Notes under the pieces: generated by a model
Told to the model about the DNA's origin: nothing
What the model saw: only the letters and a program-made list of their open reading frames with translations
Databases searched by the model: none
Made by a program: the position numbers and the translations under genes
DNA from: Cristatella mucedo
Taxonomy: Eukaryota > Bryozoa > Phylactolaemata > Cristatellidae
Assembly: GCA_009760855.2 (NCBI GenBank)
Contig: WPIO01000138.1
Span: 372,001-436,000, forward strand
Direction of reading: 5' to 3'
Length of the DNA: 64,000 bases
Part shown: positions 33,801 through 44,984 of the stretch, one piece after another
Position numbering within the stretch: the stretch's first letter is position 1
Layout of the letters: the number at the start of each line of letters is the position of its first letter

Positions 33801-35362
33801 GTAAGCTGATACTCTCGGTAGCTCTCGGTGCCCCCTGCCAAGCTTAGTCTGGCAGTGGTCGTATGCTGGGCAATCGATAAAGGGAGAATGGAAAGAGAGA
33901 GAGGGAGAGTCCTACTGCATACTTCACCTCTGCGCAGGGTAAAACCCTGTCGTGTGGGGTGCCTCTTTAACTCGAACCAGAGAAGTTTGTTGACCGTGAC
34001 CTTGTTTTGCTGAGCTGAGTGCTACTTCGTGGGTGCCTGATCTCACATGGTGAGTGGATTAGGCTGCATTCTAGCACCATTTGATATCAGTGCGTCCACG
34101 TCGTCTTCGCAACGCAGCAGCAGCGATTCTGCGCCGATATGTCAGTGAATGTGCTGCACCCGCGACACTGCCGGCCGTGTGGGGACACTCCGGGGAAGGG
34201 GGGGCTAGGCAGCGTGTGGCCTGTAGAGGCTGGTGGAGTGTTCCATCCACCGAGAGCTCTTGTTAGCAGCTCGGCTGACCGGTCGGCATTTCCTCCCTCT
34301 CCACTCTCCCACCCCTCCCCCTTTACCCCCCTCCAAACTGCCGAGCTGTCCTTTCCTGCCGGTTCCCTGCAGTTCCCCGGCAGCCAGTCTGTGAAGTGTG
34401 GCTAGCCAGCACTTGGTGGGAACAGGTGATCAGGTGCAAATCCTCCTGGGTCCTTTGTAAACCGCAGCCAATAGTAGGAGCAAGTATCTGACCGAACAAA
34501 GGCCACTGCAAGCATAAAGGCTGCCTGCCAGTTGAGCAAATAATAGCATTCTTTTCGACTGGCTGAAATAATGATTTTCGAGAAGACCAAGGCATTGCAT
34601 TTAGCCTTTGCAGGCCTTTCACGGGCGACCAGCAGGCAGTCAGCAATCCATTCGGCCCATTGTGCTGCTGCTGCTAGCGTTCGGGCTGCGGCAGCAGCAG
34701 CAGCAGCAGCAGCGCACCAGCCGCAGCAGCGCCGGCTGCCTGCCTGCCGCAGCCTCAGAGCCAATGCCTGGTGGCTGAAGAGTCCTTGCTGCTGCCGACG
34801 CCTCTGCCTCCGAGCAGCGCTAGTCGGTCGAAAGTCTGTCTGCTGCGGCCATAGCTGGTGTTTTAGTCGACCTGGCTTTACGCTTGCCTGCTTGCGCATT
34901 TTCGGGCCGCCTGTGTCGCCTTCGGGCCGCGTTCATTGTGCGTGAGCCGATGCTTTCTAGCGGCTTGCACTCGGCCGCCGCTGCCACTACTGTGCGATCG
35001 CTGCCGATCCGCCACCGCCGGGCAGTTGTCCTGCTCCACTTCCCGACCGCCGTCTGTAGTCGTTCTTCAGGTAACTGGTCTCATTCGGTGCTTAGACTGC
35101 TCTATGGCTCTAGCACCATGTGAAATCAGTTTTCTGCTGAAGTCAGCTCGCCCGGCGGCGAGGTGGGCAAGCGTGCTCGCGAGTGACATTGCGCGCTGCC
35201 GCCCGGGCCGCCGCCGCTGCTGCTCGCGGCTGTCTGATTGGCCGCCGCTGCCTGCTTGGACGGAGCACAGTCGGCCGGTCGGCGCGCCAGCCTGCGCTCC
35301 GCTCTCATGCACCGGCCTAGGTTTCCGGCGACGGCCGTGCACCATCTGGACGGAGGCAAAAC

Positions 35363-35699
35363 ATGGCTGCCGAGCCGCACCTAGAGCCGCCTGGCGGAAG
35401 TGTCGAGCGAACGAGGCCTGCTTCTGGCGGTCCGCCTGCACAGCCGTCGCCGCCGGCCACTCGCAGGGGCTGCGAGGACCGGAGCAGGTGGAGGAGCGGA
35501 GGAGGCGTCGAAAGTGGTGGTGCTGAGGTCGGCAGCGAGGCAGCCGACCAGCTGACCGAGCTGCAGCTCGCCACTCTGCCGTGGCACGAGATGCAGCTGC
35601 ACCTCATGTTCGGCCGACGCTTCGCTTCCGACGTCGTCCATCCTCCGATGGAGCTTCGCCGGCAGGCCAAATTCAAGAGCAGGATGCGACAGCTCGAAG
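35363..35699 (+). CDS. Unrecognised gene, exon 1
   Basis: 112 codons plus one base, starting MAAEPHLEPP and ending RMRQLE before a GAAG/GTGACA donor. Without splicing the frame would run on to a stop at 35758. The phase match with the next exon favours splicing at 35699. Confidence 0.75.
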
Positions 35700-38600
35700 G
35701 TGACAAAGCCCTCTGGCGAGCCATGCTAGCCGTCGTCGTAGCCAGCGCTCTACGATAAGGTTCTTTCACTTCGCAGCAACTGTCAGCGGTCGGCCTGCCT
35801 GCTACGGTTTGGTGCATGCATTTGCAGCAGCAGCAGCAGTGTCGTGATCGTTTTTTTTCTCTTGTTCTGTGTGTGATGAAGGCAGGACTGGTGCCAAGGC
35901 TCTGTGGAGCTCGTTGCGCGACACCTCAAACCGGAAACTCGTAAGCCTCGATGACAAAATACCAGCAGGACTTAAGGTGTGTTGCTAGCCTGGCTGTGCT
36001 TGCTCATCGGCTCAGCCAGTGCCTGTTGTTTGGCGAAAATGTCCTTGGCTTATGGTGGACTTGGCCGTGGCTGCTTCAGTTGGCTGATACCTTAGCCTGC
36101 GCAAGCGGCAGCGGCAGCTGCTGCTGCTGCCGCTGCCGCAGGAGTGGCTGCGCGAGTGTGCAGGCCAGACACCTTGGTCTCTGTTGGAGCAAGCAACTAT
36201 TGATTTACTGGCCGCTGCTGTTTCACTCAGCCGAGTTCGAGGCACTGGCGCAGTCGGCCCGGTCTCCAGTATGCGGAAAGTGTTTGCATTGAACAGGTGC
36301 CCTGCCATTGGAAAGGCAGGCATAATGCCCAGGTGGATTTGCCTTGGGGGGTTTGTTTGCATGCTGCTGCATATATAAAAGCCCTTTGTTACCGGCCATC
36401 GTACGGCACATTAGTGATTGAGGAACGTTGACTAGTGCTCTTTCCTTCAGTTCTGGTGACCGTGTGTCCTGTATAATGCCTGCTTTACTCCAGGTCCACT
36501 CGGGCGTGGTCTAGCCAACAGCCATCTTGACTTGAAGCGAAATTGGATGGTCCGTTGTCACTCATAGTAATAATAATAATACATTTTTATAGCGCCCTTA
36601 GAGAGCTCAATTTCTTTTTAGGCACTTTACCTTTGCTGGAAAGGAAGCATGATCAAATTATTAGCTGTAGCATGCAATCATGCACTCTTATATCCACCCC
36701 CTCTGTCTCTCTGTCTCTCTCTGTCTCTGTCTCTCTCTCCTCTCTCTCCCCTCCCTCTCCTCTCTCTCCCCTCCCTCTCGTCACTCACTTATTTCTTCTT
36801 TCTCTGTGCACCTGTGCCTGTCCGGCAGCTAACTCTGTCTGTCTCTCGTGATCCCCGAGGTATCCGGTTCGAATCCCGTTGGCAGCTGGCTGGCCATTCA
36901 TTTGCTTGCCACAGCTGCTGCCGGCCGCGGCACCAGCTTCAGAGAGCAAATTTACGAGCTCCATTTCCAGTATGGCTTTAAGTGCCTAGAAAGAGATTCA
37001 GTTCTCCGAGTGGTATACAAGCGATCCTTTATTGTGATTACACTATCATTATTAGCTGGGTGTCCGAGACCATTTACTGCTGCTCTTAGCTATTGGCTGT
37101 TGTTGTAGAAATGCTGCCTCGTTTTATCTTCCTTCATTGCTGCTGCTTTCACTCCTTCGTGATTGTCTGGCAACAGCAGCAGATGACTCGCAAGCACTGT
37201 CGAGATTCACAGTGAGCACGCCGTCTGTAGAGTGTTGGCTGTAGCCTCGAAATGTTACAGGGGGAGGGCCTGGTAGGTGGGGGGAGCATGCTCTTCCGTC
37301 TCAACGAGGGCTGCAACAGAAGGGAACGATACAAAACACCGAACTCGAACTTGAGCTTGAATCTGCCTTTTAGCCTTCGGCGAGAACAGCCGGGCAGGTG
37401 CTCAGCTTCCCACCCAACCGCCCCTTCCCCCCCTGCTCGGTTCAAGTGCCCTCGTTGAAAACTGAGTACTTTTCCTCAGTTGTACCAACTGTCGGTTTCT
37501 CTGCCGTAGATATGGTGCGTCCTGCATTACCTAGTGAACATGCCGAATCACTGCCACCCACTGGCCGGCTCGTGGCATTTGCCACTTGCAATTTGAGGTG
37601 GTCCGGCAGCAGGGATTTTCCTGGAAAGCCGGTCGTGCGCCTCATCTTAGCAGAATCTGTAGTGGAGCTGTGTATTAGCTAATTGTGTACAATAATCTTG
37701 TACTACTGAATTAAGCGAATCGTTACGAAAATTCAGGTTTAATTCGCAGAGCCGACCGTAGATTCGCTGGTAACTCACCCCTAGGTTCTTTTTTCGTTCC
37801 ATCATCCTGTTTGGCAGCTAGATTGCTAGAAGTAGCTATGGGTCCTGACTAAAATAAATAATGCCAATTGTCTTCACCCGATATCGAATTGCAGCATCGA
37901 GTATGCATGGCATTAACTAGCTTGCTGCTTGGCCACTGCTGCTGTCTAAACGACACTTCCTGTTTAATGCAGCCAGTGATGCAAGGATTACAAAGGCTAC
38001 AAATCGCACTACTCTTGGGATTTGTAAGACAGCTGCCGGCAACCTTGGACTGTTTGTTACTTCATTGTAATTGTGCCTGCTGTGGCTAGGATGTAGCAGA
38101 GTACCCCCTGGGGTAGGGAGCTCGGAATCAATTTATTGATTAAGGAAAGGATGTGCTGTTGTCATTTCGTCAACAACGCATGACTTCATTGATATGGCAT
38201 TATGGTGCATGATGTGCTAAAACTTGTTGAAGCATCGCTCGTACGTCTGCGATATTAATTCGAAGCAAGCAACAGGGAACACTACTTCGAAGCCTGTTGC
38301 TACCTGTAGGTGTAGCCCTCAGTCACAGATGTGGTAGCCATGCCTGTAGCCGATAGAAAACAGTCATATGAATGAAATGCGACCTGTAATATGAGTTTTT
38401 GGTTTTTGACTGGATCAAAGGCTCGGATTTACCTTGTAAAGCTGCATGACATCTTTGGTGTTTGGTGGTCGTGAATGTTCGTGATAGTAAGAGGCTCAGC
38501 TCATGTTTACACACACAATACTTGTTTATCTAAGGTCAGAGTCTGGGTTTTTATTTGTCAACGCTCTTTCCAAAAGGGCTGCATTGATACCCATACACTT

Positions 38601-41600
38601 TGGAACATCGTCCGTTTGTGTAAGAAATGGCATTTTCTTCTCAGCAATTAATTTGATTGGAATCTATGGATTGCTGGTCTTTGTTCGAAAGGTCAAATAG
38701 CCAGTTTTTGAAGCCCATTTTTTTGAGATATGTGTGTTACAAGATGTAAAAAGTAATCAGCTATTTTGGGTTGAAAAAGTGTTCGAGATTCTTTAAAGGT
38801 GCAAGGAACCGAGATCATAGTGATTATAAGGATTACCTAACTCTAAATTAAACTAGAGGAATTAATAATAGCAATAATGATATTAAGACATTTGTGCAGT
38901 GCCCTAATCGGTATAAATCTCTCTTTTTAGGCACTTCACACAGGCTGGAAAGGAAACATGTCAATTTGTTAGTGATACCATGTACAGTGTTAGCATGCAT
39001 AAGCACACAAAGATCAATTCACGAGGACGGAGGAAATGCTGTGAAGAACATGGGTTTGTAGATTTGTGGGTTTTTTAAACTTCGTGAAGTCAGGGGATGT
39101 CGTGACGTCAGCTGAAAGCTGGCTAAAACAGTTGGACCGATTAAAGCTGAGTCGTTAAAGCTAAGTTCACGTGGTCTATCGGTGCTATTCGATCTTGTGT
39201 CCTAAAATGAGCCGTGTTGCTCCATACATGTAACATGCTGGACTGCTTGCAAAGGCTGCTTTCTAGGCAAATTTAACTGGACAAAGCAAACTGCACTGTA
39301 AAGTGGTTTGCCAAGGCTAATTAAATATAGTTAGATGGCCGGTTTGCAGGTAAGTGGTGGGGAGACCTCTTAAAATTGCAATCTTCAGCTCTGCCGTTTG
39401 CATTTAAACTTTAGTTAATGGCCGAGCTGCCTTTCAGATAGTTAAGAGCTCCCCTGCTAAAAGCTTATGCTGTTTGCTGTTAGCACTCTGATTGTGCTGA
39501 ATGATCGTTAGCTGACCTCTGTGTCGGTCGCGAAGGTTAGTCTGTACTAGACAAGAGTTGGGCAAACTTGAACACGGAACGTTGAGTTGTGCGACTGCGG
39601 CACCCAAGCTCGCGTAGGTCTGCGGTTTTCCTTGACATCGGCGCTTATATTGTCAGCTGTGCTGTGGGCGAGAATGCCTGGCTCGTGCAATTTTGCCCCG
39701 CGTCGCTAGCGCACGGCCTCGTGCCCGTGTCTCGTGCCTTTCTGCTGACGGCGCTCGTCCCAATTTTCTTTGCGTGCGGCGTCCTGGGCACTACTCGTTG
39801 AAGCGAAATGTAGCTAGACCCATGCGTGGCAGGCAGTGAGTGGGCGGTTGTTGCATATTGGATTCGCTGGCATAGCTGCCTGGCTGCCAATACAGCTCCC
39901 TGGATCACGAGGTCGTGCGACACGCTCGAGGCCACAAAGCGTCTTCCTGCAAAGCTTCGCCTGCACCGCAAACGATGCAGTGCCTCGAGGTAGTGGTGGC
40001 GGCCTAGGAAGAGACAGGAGGATATAGCGAGAGGGCAGCGTTTGCTATTCCTTGCAGAGAACCTACGGAGCGTTCGTGCGGCAGCTGCTCTTGCAGAACG
40101 GCCTCGTGCCGGCCAAGCGGAACTTCACGACGCAGGACGACGTCGAGAAGATGGAGCTGCTAATCGACAAGTCGATGACACTGAGGACGAAAGACAAGCG
40201 ACATAAAGCCGAGCTGATGAGCAGGTCGTCCAAGGTCAATGTCGATCGCATGCAAATATTGGCCTACAACAGCTCCTTCCCGGACCTCGTGAACTCGTCG
40301 GGGGAAGAAGGAATTGACCGCTATTTGCCGTCGTTGAGTCGGGCACAGGTGAGCGCCTCAGGAGCCCTGTCGGGAGCCCGACCTTCGCTTTCTTCTTCTT
40401 CTCGCTGCTGATGCCGCTAACCCGTCACGCGTCTGTCTCGCGCCTGAGCCCGGAGCTTTTTCCCTGTGCGAAAATTTGAAAACCTCTCGAAGAAAGTGCT
40501 CGGGGAGTTTTTTTTTAGTCCTTGCGAGAGCTAAGTCAGACTTGCAGCCCCCCCCCCGATGTTGTACGCTTGCCACATTTGTTTCCCTGCGACGTCTTGA
40601 TAGGTGAAAGAGCGAGATTTTTAAGTCGCGTGTGGCTAAACTGTGCCCAAAGACTCTCACGAACTGTTGCTCTTAAACAAGACGGAATTTTACTCTGGAG
40701 TTATGACTACTACCTACACTGTCTTATTTTATTCTAGGGCAAGGTGTGGCACTTACCAACCCGGATCGAAGGTTCTAGTATTCAGCTGAAAATTATTTTA
40801 TTGCCCAATGCAAATCAGCTGACCTTTAGTTTATCTAAAATCCGGTTGAGTGATGACCTGGCAAATCTGTATGTACTTTGTCTTTACATATTTTTCTATT
40901 TAATTTGTTGAGACACGCATGTGGGACTAATTGCATATTACAAAACCCGGGTATTAGATAAAGTGCCATACATGTGACTCTCCGGTCTGGCCGACATGTA
41001 AATTTGTGCTCGGCACCGTGCCTTTCTGCTGACTGCCTGGCTAACAGCAATGGCTGTGTGGTTCTTGTCACTCACTACTTGAAAACTCGTAATTAGGTAG
41101 CCACCGATCATCACTGTGTTCGGTTGTAGTATGCCCCCCTCGACGTAGGTTGAGTTTGATGCCTTGCTTGGGGTTGAAATGCTTGTCTAGAGAAGCAGAT
41201 ATTTTTCATTGTGTGGCGAAAGCTTTTATGCCAGTATTTTAGCGATTGGAACGTCGGTGATCTCGATTATTTGCAGCTACCTAATTAGGCTGCCTTGAGT
41301 CCACCATGTCAATGCCTGCACCCAGTGACTTGCACCGAAGGCTGGTGTTCTTCTTGAAGGCATCGAACAGCGCCATCGGGCGCCAAGGGTGCGAAAACAC
41401 CAGTGATGGCAGTCGCAGCAGTGTCAAGGTGAAGGTCGAGCCAGGCCTCGAAATGAGGCCCGACAGTAGCCTGCTGGCCATCGAAGCCAGCTTGTCGGCT
41501 CCGAGGCAGCCCATGCCACCGAGCGAACGCATCCGCTTCCTGACGGAGCGCGAAGCAATGTGCGAGGGTCAGTTCTCTTCCCACTTCCGTGGACTGCAGC

Positions 41601-42078
41601 ACCAGCGCAGCGGCATGGTGAAGCCAGCAGACAACGACGACGACAAGTCAGCTCCACCTACCGACGGAGCAGCAGCGTCGTCGGCACATCCCCAGGCACC
41701 AGAAGCCGGTGAGGAGCTGCATCTTGACCTCAACCTCTTCTACCTCTGATCATTGAGCCCCCTGACGGCGAGGTGGCTCCCGCTCTCACTTCTGTGCTCG
41801 GCGCTCGAGTCGTGACCCCCTTGTCTGCTGCTGCAGGAGTCAACTCGGAACCGGAAGCCGATGCTCGACGCCGCAGGCTGCACAAGCAGCCTCGCCTTCC
41901 AGCTAACCACAGACCTTGGCAGCCGCTGACGCTCAAGGCACTGGTGGAGTACTCTCGTTCTGCTGAGCCTACAGCCGGCGGGACTAGCGAGTTTCTCTTC
42001 GGCAGAGCCAAGACGTTCCCACTGAAAGTGCATAACGGTAGCTCCGGCCTGAAAATCGGACTGCCCAGTGGGTCATAG
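35363..42078 (+). CDS. Five-exon gene, 457-residue basic low-complexity protein, unrecognised
   Basis: Exons 35363-35699, 35882-35976, 40058-40348, 41300-41708 and 41837-42078 join in one frame: 1374 bases, 457 residues and a stop. All introns are GT-AG and every junction phase agrees. The start ATG has a strong Kozak context (AAAACATGGCT) and an in-frame stop upstream. Residues 1-60 are Pro/Gly/Arg-rich. Residues 65-210 are helical and charged, with LPWHEMQLHLMFGRRFASD, ELRRQAKFKSRMRQLEG and EKMELLIDKSMTLRTKDK. The second half is disordered and acidic/Ser-rich with VKVEPG, a SUMO-site-like ψKxE motif, then an RRRR basic cluster and a conserved-looking end, PLTLKALVEYSRSAEP and EFLFGRAKTFPLKVHN. 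No signal peptide or membrane segment. I infer a nuclear protein but recognise no family. Intron 2 (4.1 kb) contains SINE and L2 copies. Confidence 0.8.
35882..35976 (+). CDS. Unrecognised gene, exon 2
   Basis: Follows a long T-rich tract and GATGAAG acceptor, and ends CTTAAG before GTGTGT. Its 95 bases take the carried G and give GRTGAKALWSSLRDTSNRKL and VSLDDKIPAGLK, phase 0 out. Too short to be obvious as an open frame on its own. Confidence 0.75.
36566..36665 (-). mobile_element. L2 3' tail fragment
   Basis: AAT tail at 36569-36581, TATAGCGCCCTTAGAGAGCT and TTTTTAGGCACTTTACCTTT, in intron 2 of the unrecognised gene. A CT-rich stretch follows at 36700-36780. Confidence 0.75.
36835..37030 (+). 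mobile_element. SINE with perfect B box and L2-type tail
   Basis: GTATCCGGTTCGAATCCCGT contains a consensus pol III B box. About 120 bp later the element ends in AAGTGCCTAGAAAGAGATTC and AGTTCTCCGAGTGGTATACA, which is L2 3' sequence. In intron 2 of the unrecognised gene. Confidence 0.65.
37035..38860. other. Intron 2 of the unrecognised gene, no clear feature
   Basis: An open frame at 37398-37682 looks mildly protein-like (LPSEHAESLPPTGRLVAFAT) but has no supported splice sites. Exons 2 and 3 of the gene already join in phase without it. Confidence 0.4.
38862..39115 (-). mobile_element. Old L2 3' end
   Basis: A decayed AAT tail, CTCTTTTTAGGCACTTCACA and the complement of the L2 coding end up to GTCAGGGGATGTCGTGACG. 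In intron 2 of the unrecognised gene. Confidence 0.65.
40058..40348 (+). CDS. Unrecognised gene, exon 3
   Basis: A TATTCCTTGCAG acceptor and a CACAG/GTGAGC donor bound exactly 97 codons. The product includes TYGAFVRQLLLQNGLVPAKR, VEKMELLIDKSMTLRTKDKR and NVDRMQILAYNSSFPDLVNS. Strong G/C bias at third positions marks it as coding. Confidence 0.85.
41300..41708 (+). CDS. Unrecognised gene, exon 4
   Basis: The acceptor is taken as CCTTGAG at 41299, which keeps phase 0. The stronger TTTGCAG at 41276 would add an in-frame TAG. It encodes SDLHRRLVFFLKAS, SSVKVKVEPGLEM, PPSERIRFLTEREAMCEGQF and an acidic DNDDDK stretch. It ends AAGCCG before GTGAGG. If unspliced there it would stop at 41749 after LHLDLNLFYL, so an alternative C-terminus is possible. 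Confidence 0.78.
41837..42078 (+). CDS. Unrecognised gene, final exon
   Basis: It follows a textbook acceptor, TTGTCTGCTGCTGCAG, after a 128-bp intron. The phase-1 G plus GA restores Gly, then VNSEPEADARRRRLHKQP, PLTLKALVEYSRSAEP, EFLFGRAKTFPLKVHN and a TAG stop at 42076-42078. Confidence 0.8.
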
Positions 42079-42689
42079 CTTTACTAATTCGTTTGCAGCT
42101 AGCAGGCTGTAAATCTTGTCTCAGCTGGCGCTATTGTACGTCGGCTTTTTATCATTGTCGCTGTCGCCCTTACTGTATGGGTACAGGCTGTTGCCAAGAC
42201 AGTGACAGATGTCAGTAACTGTCATAGATCGTCCACCTGCCTTTTTTATATTGACCATGAACACGTGCTTGCAGTTTTTGTCCCTGTCATGGTCACATGC
42301 ACACTTACACGGTGCACGGTCACATGCAACATGCGTCGCTTAAAGACGTCCAGTGATAATGAAACACTTCTTTTTATAAAATTACTACATAATGGCTTGG
42401 CATGCACGTGTTATGCCTAGGGAAGCTTCGCAAGGTGTTTTTAATCCACGTCATACCCTGCAGCAGCGAGCTTTCGCTGGACCTTGTTGTCTCGCGTGAA
42501 ATAAAACAGGCTGACAAAGTACTTATTTGTTCGTAGAATGTCGAGCTGTCTTTTTGCTACCGAGAAACGCTGGTCGACGGGTCATGCAACAGTGCACATT
42601 TGCAAACCATAAGCAATGTAACCGCCGACGGATCTTGTCAAATGATGCCGACATCAAAAATATGTACAATGGTTAACTGTATTTGTAAC

Positions 42690-42748
42690 TTTTCAGTTAC
42701 TCCAGCCTAATGAATATGTAAAATCGAATGGGCTGGAGTAACTGAAAA
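42690..42748. repeat. Perfect 18-bp inverted repeat with 23-bp loop
   Basis: TTTTCAGTTACTCCAGCC (42690-42707) and GGCTGGAGTAACTGAAAA (42731-42748) are exact reverse complements. It lies about 600 bp past the stop of the unrecognised gene and at the left edge of the duplicated region. Confidence 0.95.
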
Positions 42749-43110
42749 TTCGACAGTAGTGCCATCTATGTGACAAACTCGCAAGGTAAAATTTCCTGCC
42801 ATTCTCATTCTTGCATCGAGTCAGCGGGTCACGTCATTTGCCTATCTAGGTATCAGTTCAATATAGTCGAGCGATTGTCTCTAAGCAGCAACTTACAGGG
42901 CTGAAAAAACTGTCGGACGAAAGTAACCCCACGGTATGAACTGGCTTAGATGGTCGGATAGGAAGATGGTTTCCAGAGTGATTGCCACTGTAAACACAAG
43001 CCTAATGAATTCGCATTCAGAACACAGTAAAAACCGTATAAATAAACTGCAACCCGATTTTGGACGAAGTCCTCGATTTGTTTACCGTGACTAACATCTG
43101 GCAGACAACC
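42742..43110. repeat. Tail of tandem duplication, unit 0
   Basis: AAATTCGACAGTAG, TGACAAACTCGCAAGGTAAA, CGTATGAACTGGCTTAGA-like and GATGGTCGGATAGGAAGATG parallel 52941-53820 and 62480-62720. No peptide gene precedes it here. Confidence 0.7.
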
Positions 43111-44085
43111 GGTTACTGCCATTGCTGACCATAGGCTTCACAGTCTTGTACTGCCGCCCTGCATAACTGACCCAGTAAATCTGTCGATGGCATTGGGCTT
43201 GGTCCCAACCTTTTTCAATCAAGCTATTGGGTGGCCGCCGATTAGGAATTCAACTAAAGACCAGGCGAACATTAGCAACCTCTCCCAGTCTCCCTGCAAC
43301 CTTTCCTAATCGAGTCACGGGAGCAAGGACTGTCGTAGTAACTAAACCCATCTATCCGTCCTCCAAACTAAATAATTAAGTTTCAGTCAAGGTAGAGCAA
43401 ATCGTTCTACAGAGTCAGCAACGGTTCGACTGTAGTTGTCTTTCCAGAAATTCCGCCGTATTAGATGAGGTCACTTATCTACCTCTGCCGGATCTACCGG
43501 CAGCATTGAGTACTATTGATACCGAAACCATTTTTGAGCAAACGTTTTGTTGATGTGGCATCGCAGGCAAGCACCGAAGTGCAATGGCTTAGGTACTATC
43601 TCATTAGAAGAACTCTTCGCAAAGATGTCAACGAGAGGCCAAATCTAATCAGGCTTTGAAATAAAGCCGGCCGCACGTGTCCGTTTTAAATCCACATCTT
43701 TTGAAACATTTGATACTCTCACACTTACGAATATAATTTTTCTTCAGCTGATACACAAGTGGACTTGAGCTTCGATCCTCTCTAGTCTTGCTTGCCTAGC
43801 GCTTCTATTCGGACTCCTTGGTAGGCTAACTATTCGAAAAGACTAATCCGGGGTACATTTTAAAGTCGGGCTTAAGGAACGTTACAATGCAGGGCTATTT
43901 ACGTTGGAAAATTAAGCCTGTTTTTACGAAAACTGTGGCATACAAATGGAGCATGCATAACGGACCCTTTTCAATCACAGAAGCGGCTCCACTAGGTGCA
44001 TCTGAATACGATGCATGCTCACATTTAGGGCACAGCACTGGAATAGTACCTTTGCAATATCAGATAAGTACTAGGCCAAGTCTGA
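43111..44085. other. No supported feature
   Basis: Unique-looking intergenic sequence between the unit 0 homology and an L2 tail. The frame at 43887-44132 has no family signature. Confidence 0.4.
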
Positions 44086-44089
44086 ACAC

Positions 44090-44203
44090 ACAGCTCTCTA
44101 TTGCGTACTTTGGAATGATTCAGCAAATGTAAAGTGCCTAGAAAGAGATTGAGTTACCTGAGGACGTGATATCAAATGTATTATTGTTATTATTATTATT
44201 ATG
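44090..44203 (+). mobile_element. L2 3' tail fragment
   Basis: CAGCAAATGTAAAGTGCCTA, GAAAGAGATTGAGTTACCTG and an ATT tail at 44178-44202. Confidence 0.8.
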
Positions 44204-44984
44204 TTGCTCCGTATACTAACGTCTCAGATAGGCTTTAGAAACTGGCAGTGGGATTCGAGTATAAAATCATCTTGAACCAACTCAGTCTGTCTTCGCCTGC
44301 TCTGGCGACTAAAACAGGTTTTAGTTTTTCAATGAGTCGGATTACTTCCTCCTACGGCAAGAGCATAGTGAATGCTAATTATTAGTTAAGAGACCTTATT
44401 TTGGATGAACAATAAAGACAACTCCGTCATTTCTATTTGATGAATATCAACTGCTATCAACACTAAATAAGAATGTTAAGTAAGCTATTTTACATCACAA
44501 CTTATTTAGCCACTTATCTAGCTAAACAACGCCATTTGGTTGAAAATACACAGCGATCATAAATTTGGTTGAAACTACGTAGAATTCATCTTTTGTGTGT
44601 TAAACACGACTATTCCGACTACATGCAATCGTAGTATTTACTAAATCTCTCCACGGGGAGTGTTCAAGCTACTTCTTGCGTAGGTACTAGCATGTCATGG
44701 ATCCCAGATAGAAAAGTGGCTAGGAATATGCAAATAACTGTCAGTAATGCAGGCTAATAATTTGAGCATACTCCAACAATAACGGCTCCAACTGCATGGG
44801 TCAAAATGCACCCTTTGTTGTATGTGGATTCCCAGGACTGCTTTCAAGTGCATTTAGTGAAAACCGGTCGTACGAAACGAGAAGCAGCTAAATGTAAGCA
44901 AATATACCATTGTTGAGATATTAAAATAATATTTTGACTACTTGATTAAAGGAGTGCTTTCTATGATTTTGGCTCGAAGACAAC

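Noticed and set aside
34402-34945. Overlapping 124- and 165-codon frames with Ala runs on both strands
   Set aside because: GC-rich triplet repeats give open frames on both strands; neither shows splice sites or protein-like order.
35317-35817. 166-codon minus-strand frame
   Set aside because: Antisense of exon 1 of the plus-strand gene, whose frame has a Kozak start and phase-matched exons.
36850-36890. tRNA gene at the perfect B box
   Set aside because: The A box and cloverleaf are missing and the sequence continues into an L2 tail, so it is a SINE.
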